DNA from: JBIOHP01 sp044449065
GTDB taxonomy: Bacteria; Bacteroidota; Ignavibacteria; UBA10030; SZUA-254
Length of the DNA: 64,000 nt
Direction of reading: 5' to 3'
NCBI GenBank assembly: GCA_044449065.1
Contig: JBIOHP010000005.1
Location: forward strand, 124,001 to 188,000
Below, one piece after another: positions 25,394 to 33,277 of the stretch; position 1 is the stretch's first letter; the number at the start of each line of letters is the position of its first letter. A model generated the notes under the pieces. The model had not been told where the DNA came from. It saw only the letters and a list, made by a program, of their open reading frames with translations, and did not search any database. The translations under genes and the position numbers were made by a program.

Positions 25394-27765
25394 TTGGGCA
25401 GACAATATCTCATTACAAAATTCTTGAGAAATTGGGTGAAGGCGGCATGGGCATCGTCTATAAAGCCCAGGATACCAGACTTGATCGAATTGTCGCATTG
25501 AAATTTTTACCCGTCCATCTGACTTCGAATGAAGCCGAGAAAGCGCGTTTTTTGCAGGAAGCAAAAGCCGCAGCGACGCTCAATCATCCTCACGTCTGCA
25601 CTATCTATGGTATTAGCGAGCATGATGATCACGAGGGTGGTATTCAGCAATTTATTGAGATGGAATATGTGGACGGCGAAACGCTCCGCAAAAAAATACC
25701 ACTTGCCAAAACCGACGATGCGTATAAGTATGCAATACAGATCGGCGATGCGTTGCAGGAAGCGCATTCAAAAGGAATTGTTCACCGTGACGTGAAATGC
25801 GAAAATATCATGGTGAATTCAAAGAATCAAATCAAAGTAATGGATTTCGGCCTGGCGAAGCTCAAAGGATCGTTAAAGCTCACAAGGACCTCGAGCACGG
25901 TCGGCACGCTTGCGTATATGGCGCCGGAACAGATTCAAGGCGGTGATGTGGACGCGCGATCCGATATTTTCTCATTCGGTATTGTTCTGTTCGAGATGCT
26001 GACGGGCAAGACGCCCTTCCGGGGTGAACATGATGCGGCGATGATGTACTCCATTGTGAATGAAGAACCAGAGACGGTTGCGAAATATAAACCAGACGTC
26101 TCACCCGAGGTGGAACGGATTATCAAACGAGCTCTCGAAAAAGACCCCGATGACCGGTATCAATCGGCGGCGGATATGGTAAGTGAGATCCGGCGCGTCC
26201 AGAGGCAATCAACGAGAATCCTTCGTCCTTCAATGGTTGATATGCCGACGCTCCATCCAACTTTTTCTCATGAGAACCCGGTTGCGAAGTCCACCCCATC
26301 ATCGAAGAAGAAAACAATTCTCATTTCTGCACTAATAGGGGCAGCACTTATTATTGCCCTTGCAGTCTACCTATTAATGGGGCATCAACAAGCAATCGGA
26401 TCGCTGGCGGTGCTGCCATTCGAGAATGTCGGCGCTTCGCCGGATCAAGAATATCTTTCCGATGGTATCACAGAAAATATTATCAACAACCTGACAAAAA
26501 TATCCTCCCTCAGAGTTGTTCCGCGCAGTACGGTTTTCCGTTTTAAGGGAAAAGAACTCGATGTTCAGGATATCGGTTCTAAGTTAAATGTTAATGCCGT
26601 GCTCACAGGACGAATCACCCATCGCGGACAATCTCTCGATGTTCAAGTAGACCTGATTGATATCAAAAGGGAATCGCAATTGTGGGGCAACAATTATCAA
26701 TCCTCTGAAGCGGAAATTCTCTCGCTCCAGGAGCAAATCACCAAGGACGTTTCGTCAAAATTAGGATTAGGACTCTCCACAGATCTTCGCGAGGGACTCG
26801 CAAAACGCTCAACCGATAACACACAAGCATATCAATTATATCTCCAGGGACGTTACTGGTGGAATAAACGCACGAGTGAGTCTATAGATCGCGCCATCAA
26901 TTTCTTCAATCAGGCAATTGCGCTCGATTCTACGTACGCTCTCGCTTATGCAGGTTTGGCAGATTGTTACATCATCCAATCTCAGTACTCCGGAATACCG
27001 ACACGGATAACTATTCCCCTGACAAAAAATGCCGCCCGGAAAGCCCTCGAACTCGATAATTCATTGGCAGAAGCGCACACTACGCTCGCATTTTGCCTTT
27101 ACGAAGCATGGAAATACGATGAGGCAGAAAAAGAATTTAAACAGGCAATCGCTCTTAATCCCAAGTATCCGACGGCTTATCACTGGTACAACATAATGCT
27201 CGTAAGAACCGGACGAGCTGATGAAGCATGGAAAATTATTCAGCAAGCTCACGATCTTGATCCATTTTCACCGGTTATTACATTAAATGTGGGCGCTATA
27301 TTTTTCCTGCGCGGGCAATTTGAAGAAGCACTCACCTATCTTAAAAAAAGCATTGAGCTTGACCCGTCATTCGCCCCGGGATATGCCTGGATTGGATTAA
27401 CCTATGACCGCATGAATAACGTAACAGAGGCTCTTCCTCAACTCGAAAAAGCATTAGAGCTATCCGGCCGATCGGCTGAATGCATTTCGTATCTCGGATA
27501 TTTTTATGGTAAAAGAGGAATGCGTGATAAAGCAATCGAGTTATTAAAAGAAAACGAAGAACGGTATAAAGCAGGCACCGGCGCTGCCTACAATATCGCT
27601 CGTATCTATGCAGGGCTTGGCGACAAGGATAATGTTTTAAAATGGCTCGAACAGGACGTCGCCGATCAAAGCACCTGGACCGGAGAACTCAAAACCGATT
27701 ATGTGTGGGATAGCGTTAAAACCGATCCGCGTTTTATTGCATTATTACATAAAGTTGGATTATAG
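25390..27765 (+). CDS. Membrane Ser/Thr kinase 4 with TolB-N-like and TPR region
   Basis: 791 aa from the ATG of the ATGA overlap. Kinase domain with GEGGMG, K38, HRD D134, DFG D152 and MAPEQ. It belongs to the TPR subgroup ('QFIEMEYVDGETLR', 'NSKNQIKVMDFGLAKLKGS'). TM ~309-330. The extracytoplasmic part starts with the 'SLAVLPFENVGASPDQEYLSDG' domain that in many proteins precedes TPRs (FlgO/TolB-N-like, often annotated with adenylate cyclases). About eight TPR units follow ('AIALNPKYPTAYHWYN', 'SIELDPSFAPGYAWIG'). TPR sensors usually bind proteins or peptides. It is followed by a 76-bp gap rather than a coupled gene. Confidence 0.92.
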   Translation: MIGQTISHYKILEKLGEGGMGIVYKAQDTRLDRIVALKFLPVHLTSNEAEKARFLQEAKAAATLNHPHVCTIYGISEHDDHEGGIQQFIEMEYVDGETLRKKIPLAKTDDAYKYAIQIGDALQEAHSKGIVHRDVKCENIMVNSKNQIKVMDFGLAKLKGSLKLTRTSSTVGTLAYMAPEQIQGGDVDARSDIFSFGIVLFEMLTGKTPFRGEHDAAMMYSIVNEEPETVAKYKPDVSPEVERIIKRALEKDPDDRYQSAADMVSEIRRVQRQSTRILRPSMVDMPTLHPTFSHENPVAKSTPSSKKKTILISALIGAALIIALAVYLLMGHQQAIGSLAVLPFENVGASPDQEYLSDGITENIINNLTKISSLRVVPRSTVFRFKGKELDVQDIGSKLNVNAVLTGRITHRGQSLDVQVDLIDIKRESQLWGNNYQSSEAEILSLQEQITKDVSSKLGLGLSTDLREGLAKRSTDNTQAYQLYLQGRYWWNKRTSESIDRAINFFNQAIALDSTYALAYAGLADCYIIQSQYSGIPTRITIPLTKNAARKALELDNSLAEAHTTLAFCLYEAWKYDEAEKEFKQAIALNPKYPTAYHWYNIMLVRTGRADEAWKIIQQAHDLDPFSPVITLNVGAIFFLRGQFEEALTYLKKSIELDPSFAPGYAWIGLTYDRMNNVTEALPQLEKALELSGRSAECISYLGYFYGKRGMRDKAIELLKENEERYKAGTGAAYNIARIYAGLGDKDNVLKWLEQDVADQSTWTGELKTDYVWDSVKTDPRFIALLHKVGL

Positions 27766-27841
27766 AAATTATGACCGGAAGTATAGGTTCAAGCAAGTAT
27801 GGTGTTATCAACAATACGCGAGAGAAAAATAGGAGAAGTTT

Positions 27842-29971
27842 ATGATAGGTCAAAGTATTTCACACTACAAGATTTTAGAAAAACTCGGAGAAGGCGGAAT
27901 GGGGGTCGTCTATAAAGCGCAGGATTTAAAACTCGACCGTGTCGTTGCCATTAAATTTCTCCCTTCCCATCTTTCTGCTTCCGCAGACGATAAGGCGAGA
28001 TTTCTGCAAGAGGCAAAAGCGACCGCAGCGTTAAATCATCCCAATATCCTCAATGTTTATGAGATTGATGAACGGGAAGGCGGGATGTTTTTCGTTATGG
28101 AATACATAGATGGAAAGACTTTGAAATCTCATATCGCGAATCTAAAATCGGGAGATGGTATTTCTGTGAAGCAAGCTATCGACTGGACCATCCAGATTGC
28201 TCAGGGGCTAAAGGCGGCTCATGAAAAAGGCATCTTCCATCGCGACATCAAAACCGAGAACATCATGCTCACTATGGATGGCAATCCAAAGATCATGGAT
28301 TTTGGAATTGCCAAACTGAAAAATAGTACGGGTCTTACAAAGACAGGCACTTCGCTGGGAACGCTGAGTTATATGTCGCCGGAGCAGGCGCAAGGGATGT
28401 CGGCAGATCACCGCTCGGATATTTGGGCGCTCGGCATTGTTTTTTATGAAATGTTGACGGGCGAGGTTCCCTTTAGAAGCGAGCATGAGGCAGGATTGAT
28501 TTACCTAATTATGAATGAGCACGCGGTGGCGCCGAGTTCCCATGATAAGAGGATTCCACACGTAATAGATTCATTTATGATGGAACTCCTCGAGAAAGAC
28601 CGGGAACGAAGATTACAATCAATGAACGAAGTAGTTCTCCGAGTTCGCGAAATCAGCGGCGAAATTGAAAATACAGGCAAAACCGGTAAGACGAAAGCAA
28701 TTGCTCTCCTCCCCTTTGAAAATATCAGTCCCGATAAAGACAGCGATTATTTCAGCGATGGTCTTACCGAAGAATTGATTCTAAGTTTATCACGGTTGAA
28801 AGATATACGGGTTGTTTCAAGAACAAGCACCATGCAATACAAGGGAACGCGGAAAGATATTAAGACGATTGGCAGAGAACTTGGCGCCCGGTACATCCTT
28901 GAAGGGAGCGTAAGAAAATTCCAGGACGATTTGCGAATTACGGTGCAATTAGTGGACGTCGAAACTGACGCCCAGCTCTGGGCTGCAAAATACAAAGGCA
29001 AGCTCGCGGATGTGTTTGATATTCAAGAACAAGTGTCGGAACAAATCGTTGATGCGTTAATGGTGAAATTAACTCCGGTTGAAAAAGTCGTTCTTGCGAA
29101 ACGATCCACCGATAATCCGGAAGCGTTCGATCTCAATCTCCGGGCAAGAAATTTCCTTACGCGCTATACTAAGAACGATATTAACGCTGCCATTCAACTG
29201 TTCAACCGTGCGATCGAACTGGATGTGAGATACGCCGCGGCGTATGCCGGAATGAGCGAGTCTTACGGCTCCCTCTATTTTTTTTACGAGAGAAATAATC
29301 TCTGGCTTGATAAATCCATTGAAGCAGGACTGAAAGCCCTCGCGTACGATCCCACACTCTCTGAGGCGTATGCTTCGCTGGCGCTTGCCTACTTCAATCA
29401 GAAATCTATCGATGAAGCCGTAAAGGCAGGACACAAAGCCATCGAACTTGATTCGAATAATCATATCGCTTATTGGATTTTGGGCAGAATATATCATAGT
29501 ACCGATCGTGACCGCGAGTCGGTCGGATTGTTTAAAAAAGCAATATCACTTAATCCGGAGTTCTACTCCGCCTATGGCGATCTCCGTATGGTCTATGAGC
29601 GCCTTGGCGAGATGGACAATTGGAAGGAAACCCTGCAACAAAGCGCACAGATGTTTCCGCGTTATCTATCAAAACACCCCGAAGATGCGCGCGCGCATAT
29701 GTATTATGGTCTCACTCTCGGGATGGCTGAGCGAATCGGCGAGGCAAAACAAGAGGCGGCAAAAGCGCTTGAGCTTAACCCATCCGATCCACTCATGTTA
29801 TATAACGCCACCTGCTTTTATGCCCGGCTCGGTGAAAAGCAGTTAGCGGTAAATACCTTGAAAAATGCCGTTACCGCCGGATATGAGAATTTTGAGTGGA
29901 TTAAGCGCGATCCTGACTGCGAGACTCTCCGCAACGAGCCAGGCTATCTTGAATTGATGAAAGGAAAATAA
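27842..29971 (+). CDS. Soluble Ser/Thr kinase 5 with TPR region (no membrane helix, no leader)
   Basis: 709 aa. GEGGMG, K38 (in VAIK), HRD D135, DFG D153, MSPEQ. Unlike its nine paralogues the kinase domain passes directly into the 'AIALLPFENISPDKDSDYFSDG' domain with no hydrophobic segment, so the TPR sensor should be cytoplasmic. It is also the only kinase with its own strong Shine-Dalgarno (AGGAGAAG, ~27831-27838) and a 76-bp spacer. Its kinase sequence is the most divergent of the set. It may be an older member or an insertion into the array, and could be regulated separately. Confidence 0.9.
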   Translation: MIGQSISHYKILEKLGEGGMGVVYKAQDLKLDRVVAIKFLPSHLSASADDKARFLQEAKATAALNHPNILNVYEIDEREGGMFFVMEYIDGKTLKSHIANLKSGDGISVKQAIDWTIQIAQGLKAAHEKGIFHRDIKTENIMLTMDGNPKIMDFGIAKLKNSTGLTKTGTSLGTLSYMSPEQAQGMSADHRSDIWALGIVFYEMLTGEVPFRSEHEAGLIYLIMNEHAVAPSSHDKRIPHVIDSFMMELLEKDRERRLQSMNEVVLRVREISGEIENTGKTGKTKAIALLPFENISPDKDSDYFSDGLTEELILSLSRLKDIRVVSRTSTMQYKGTRKDIKTIGRELGARYILEGSVRKFQDDLRITVQLVDVETDAQLWAAKYKGKLADVFDIQEQVSEQIVDALMVKLTPVEKVVLAKRSTDNPEAFDLNLRARNFLTRYTKNDINAAIQLFNRAIELDVRYAAAYAGMSESYGSLYFFYERNNLWLDKSIEAGLKALAYDPTLSEAYASLALAYFNQKSIDEAVKAGHKAIELDSNNHIAYWILGRIYHSTDRDRESVGLFKKAISLNPEFYSAYGDLRMVYERLGEMDNWKETLQQSAQMFPRYLSKHPEDARAHMYYGLTLGMAERIGEAKQEAAKALELNPSDPLMLYNATCFYARLGEKQLAVNTLKNAVTAGYENFEWIKRDPDCETLRNEPGYLELMKGK

Positions 29972-29975
29972 ATAC

Positions 29976-30194
29976 GTGATAGGTCGGATAATATCACACT
30001 ACGACATCATTGAAAAATCCCGCCATAAAGACGGCGGGCAAGTCGGCGAGGGCGGCATGTCCCAACATCACTCGCGAATTGTTTTTACCAGTGATTGTGA
30101 TGTTGCGAATCTCCCGTTGTCTGGATTCCGCTTTGTCAACGGGATTCCAAAAAGCGGAACCGTTGAGCGAAGCGAGAACGGGAACCCACTATGA
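29976..30194 (+). CDS. Leader ORF 6 (GTG start)
   Basis: 72 codons from GTG at 29976, four nt after the TAA of kinase 5. MIGRIISHYDIIEK, the GC insert (SRHKDGGQV), GEGGM, then a diverged type 1 module. The TGA overlaps kinase 6's ATG. This copy supplies the key compensatory change in stem 1. Confidence 0.5.
   Translation: MIGRIISHYDIIEKSRHKDGGQVGEGGMSQHHSRIVFTSDCDVANLPLSGFRFVNGIPKSGTVERSENGNPL
30060..30190 (+). repeat. 131-bp hairpin module, diverged type 1 (copy 6)
   Basis: Stem 1 is CAACATCAC/GTGATGTTG. Relative to other type 1 copies the A-T pair at module positions 7/43 is replaced by C-G, both sides changed. The loop sequence has diverged while the stem is kept. Confidence 0.85.
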
Positions 30195-32575
30195 TTGGGC
30201 GAACAATTTCTCATTACAAAATTCTCGAGAAGCTTGGTGAAGGCGGGATGGGCATCGTCTATAAAGCCAGCGACACGAAGCTCGACCGTATTGTCGCGCT
30301 GAAATTTTTACCCCAGCACCTGACGGAAAATGACGCTGAAAAAGCCCGCTTTATGCAGGAAGCAAAAGCTGCCGCCACATTGAACCATCCTCACGTTTGC
30401 ACGATCTATCGCGTCGATGAATTCGAGGGCCAACAATTCATCGAAATGGAATACGTAGATGGTGTGACCCTTCGTCAAAAATTGCCCATTCAGAAACAAA
30501 CTGACGCAATCAGTTATGCTATACAGATTGGGGACGCTCTTCAAGAAGCCCACGGCAAAGGAATTGTTCATCGCGATATCAAAGCCGAAAACATCATGAT
30601 CAACTCCAAGAACCAGATCAAGGTGATGGATTTCGGTCTGGCAAAACTTAAAGGATCGATGAAGTTGACAAAAACATCGAGCACGGTAGGAACACTTGCT
30701 TATATGGCGCCGGAACAAATTCAGGGCGGTGAAGTCGATGCGCGAAGCGACCTGTTCTCCTTCGGTATATTGATATTCGAAATGCTGACCGGGAAAACTC
30801 CCTTCCGCGGCGAGCATGAAGCGGCGGTTCTCTATTCCATTGTTAACGAAGTTCCGGACTCAGTTCTAAAACTCAGGCCCGACCTATCTCCTGAACTTGA
30901 TCGGATAATCGGACGCGCCATAGAAAAGGACCCGGAGGATCGATATCAATCAGCCGCAGATCTTGTAAGCGAGTTAAAAAGAGTCCAAAAACAATCCTCG
31001 AAAGTTTCAAGATCGATAACCCACGAGATAAAACCTCCCGTTGCTGAGGAATTTCGTCCCTCATTTTCCCAGTCGGTTCCTTCATCCCAACCTAAAAAGG
31101 GAAGCCGGATATTCATGATGACTGGAATTGTACTTGTTTGCCTGATTGCGGCAGTGATCGCATACTTTTCATTCTTTGGCAAGCATCAATCAATTGATTC
31201 AATCGCCGTGCTCCCCTTTACGAATGTGAGCGCCGACCCCAACTCAGAATACTTAAGCGACGGAATCACGGAAAGCTTAATCAACTCGCTGTCTCAATTA
31301 TCCAATCTCACCGTAATGTCGAGAAGTTCTGTGTTTCATTACAAAGGGAAAGAAATCGATCCGCAGAAGGCAGGTAAAGAGTTGGGCGTGAAGGCAGTAC
31401 TTACGGGCAGGGTCGCTCAACGTGGCAATAATCTCCAGATCAGCACGGAGCTTGTAAACGTTTCGAATAACAGTCATATTTGGGGCGAGCAATATAACAA
31501 AAATCTTTCCGACATACTTGCCGTGCAGGAAGAGATATCGAAAGAGATTTCTCAGCAACTGAGCGTGAAATTGGTCGGTGAAGATGAAAAAAAACTTACC
31601 AAACATTCCACGGAAAACACGGAAGCGTATCAACTCTATCTGAAAGGAAGATTTTATTGGAATAAACGCAAAGCGGACGATCTCCAAAAAGCTATCGACT
31701 ATTTTAATCAGGCAATCGAGAAAGACCCCGGCTATGCGCTTGCCTATGCCGGATTGGCTTCCACCTATGCAATCTTTCCGGAATATTCAGGATTACCGGC
31801 AAAAGACTACCTCCCAAAAACCGAAGCGGCTGCGCGGAAAGCCCTTGAACTTGACCCGACCCTCGCTGAGCCGCATGCCGCATTAGGTTTAAACAGGTAT
31901 GCCCACCAATGGGATTGGAAAGGCGCCGAGCAAGAATTGAAGCAAGCAATTGAGCTTAATCCGAATTACCCAACTGCTCATCACTGGTACTCCATTTGCC
32001 TGAGACAACAGGGCAAATTTGAGGAATCGTTAGCTGAAATACAACGCGCGCAAGAACTCGATCCTCTTTCACTTATTATCAATGTGAATGTTGCAGAGGT
32101 TCTTCTTGTCATGGAGCGCTATGATCTCGCATTAGAACAGTTTAAAAAAACGCTCGATCTGGATCCTAATTTTCCCGGAGCGCTTCAGGGTCTCGGCATT
32201 GAGTATATGCTCCAAGGCAAATATGATGAGGCAATTTCCGAGCTGCAAAAAATCAGGCAGATTATGGACCCTAACAATCCTTTTGCGCTTGGAGATTTAG
32301 GTTATGCGTATGCGAAAGCAGGCAGGAAAGATGATGCAATCAAAACGATAAACCAATTACTTGGATTAACAAAACGCGGCTATACACTCTCAGATCAAAT
32401 CGCTCTTGTGTATGCAGGATTAGACGATAACGATAAGGCGTTTGAGTGGCTCCAGAAAGCGTATGACGAGCAAGGCATAGGTCTTGGTTATCTTAAAATT
32501 TCGAAAGCATGGGATAATCTCCATTCCGATCCGCGTTTCACAGCAATGCTGAAGAAGATAGGTTTAGTTCAATAA
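30191..32575 (+). CDS. Membrane Ser/Thr kinase 6 with TPR sensor
   Basis: 794 aa. GEGGMG, K38, HRD D129, DFG D147, MAPEQ; TPR-subgroup kinase. TM ~306-328 (IFMMTGIVLVCLIAAVIAYF). Then 'SIAVLPFTNVSADPNSEYLSDGITESLINSLSQL' domain and about nine TPR units ('AIEKDPGYALAYAGLA', 'AIELNPNYPTAHHWYS', 'TLDLDPNFPGALQGLG'). The sensor is close to that of kinase 7 although their kinase lobes differ. It ends 45 bp before the CBS-domain gene. Confidence 0.92.
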   Translation: MIGRTISHYKILEKLGEGGMGIVYKASDTKLDRIVALKFLPQHLTENDAEKARFMQEAKAAATLNHPHVCTIYRVDEFEGQQFIEMEYVDGVTLRQKLPIQKQTDAISYAIQIGDALQEAHGKGIVHRDIKAENIMINSKNQIKVMDFGLAKLKGSMKLTKTSSTVGTLAYMAPEQIQGGEVDARSDLFSFGILIFEMLTGKTPFRGEHEAAVLYSIVNEVPDSVLKLRPDLSPELDRIIGRAIEKDPEDRYQSAADLVSELKRVQKQSSKVSRSITHEIKPPVAEEFRPSFSQSVPSSQPKKGSRIFMMTGIVLVCLIAAVIAYFSFFGKHQSIDSIAVLPFTNVSADPNSEYLSDGITESLINSLSQLSNLTVMSRSSVFHYKGKEIDPQKAGKELGVKAVLTGRVAQRGNNLQISTELVNVSNNSHIWGEQYNKNLSDILAVQEEISKEISQQLSVKLVGEDEKKLTKHSTENTEAYQLYLKGRFYWNKRKADDLQKAIDYFNQAIEKDPGYALAYAGLASTYAIFPEYSGLPAKDYLPKTEAAARKALELDPTLAEPHAALGLNRYAHQWDWKGAEQELKQAIELNPNYPTAHHWYSICLRQQGKFEESLAEIQRAQELDPLSLIINVNVAEVLLVMERYDLALEQFKKTLDLDPNFPGALQGLGIEYMLQGKYDEAISELQKIRQIMDPNNPFALGDLGYAYAKAGRKDDAIKTINQLLGLTKRGYTLSDQIALVYAGLDDNDKAFEWLQKAYDEQGIGLGYLKISKAWDNLHSDPRFTAMLKKIGLVQ

Positions 32576-32620
32576 TATGAAACTCACATTATAAAAGGAC
32601 AGGAATAAGCGAGGTCAACT

Positions 32621-33055
32621 ATGACAACGGTTAGAAATATCATACAAGCTAAGGGGAGCAACGTCTGGGCGATTGGTCCCACGGCTTCCGTGTTTGAAGC
32701 CCTCAAATTGATGGCGGAAAAAAATGTTGGGGTATTACTTATCAGGGAAGGAGAAGCGGTGGTGGGGATATTATCGGAGCGCGATTACGCCCGCAAGATT
32801 GCCCTAAAGGGATTGACTTCGCACAAGGTGTTAGTTAAAGAAATCATGACAGCGAAGGTCATATCCATCGCGCCAGAACAATCCATCGACGACTGTATGG
32901 CTATTATGCTGGAAAAACATATCCGCCATCTTCCTGTCATGGAAAACAACCTTTTAAGAGGGATCGTCTCGATCGGCGATGTGGTTAAAGCTATTGTCGC
33001 TGAACGGGAGCAAACAATTGAACACCTGACAAACTACATAACCGGAAACCGGTAG
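32621..33055 (+). CDS. Two-CBS-domain protein
   Basis: 144 aa, two CBS motifs in tandem ('VFEALKLMAEKNVGVLLIREGEAVVGILSERDYARKI' region and 'SIDDCMAIMLEKHIRHLPVMENNLLRGIVSIGDVV' region). Such stand-alone Bateman modules bind adenine nucleotides or related ligands and regulate partners by contact. It is the only non-kinase gene inside the array, 45 bp after kinase 6 and three nt before leader 7, so it must be co-transcribed. An energy-status input to the kinases is a plausible inference; a housekeeping role is not excluded. Confidence 0.9.
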   Translation: MTTVRNIIQAKGSNVWAIGPTASVFEALKLMAEKNVGVLLIREGEAVVGILSERDYARKIALKGLTSHKVLVKEIMTAKVISIAPEQSIDDCMAIMLEKHIRHLPVMENNLLRGIVSIGDVVKAIVAEREQTIEHLTNYITGNR

Positions 33056-33058
33056 GCA

Positions 33059-33277
33059 ATGATCGGTCAAACAATTTCCCATTATAAGATTCTTGAAAAG
33101 CCCCGCCACAAAGACGGCGGGCAAGTCGGCGAGGGCGAAATATCCCAAAATCACCCACGCGCGTTTTTTGCAAGTGGTTGTGATTTTGCGGATCTCCCGT
33201 TGTTTGGATTTCGCTTTGACAACGGGATTCCAAAAAGCGGAACCGTTGAGCGAAGCGAGAACGGGAGCCCCCTATGA
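33059..33277 (+). CDS. Leader ORF 7
   Basis: 72 codons. MIGQTISHYKILEK, GC insert (PRHKDGGQV), then GEGEIS instead of GEGGMS: the Gly and Met of the P-loop remnant have mutated while the frame stays open. A type 1 module follows and the TGA overlaps kinase 7's ATG. Loss of the P-loop residues argues that no kinase-like function is selected in the leader. Confidence 0.5.
   Translation: MIGQTISHYKILEKPRHKDGGQVGEGEISQNHPRAFFASGCDFADLPLFGFRFDNGIPKSGTVERSENGSPL
33143..33273 (+). repeat. 131-bp hairpin module, type 1 (copy 7)
   Basis: All three stems intact. CTCCCGTT at 33194-33201 is fully complementary to AACGGGAG at 33260-33267, which carries the Shine-Dalgarno of kinase 7; the same CTCCCGTT also forms stem 2 with ACAACGGG. 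Confidence 0.85.
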
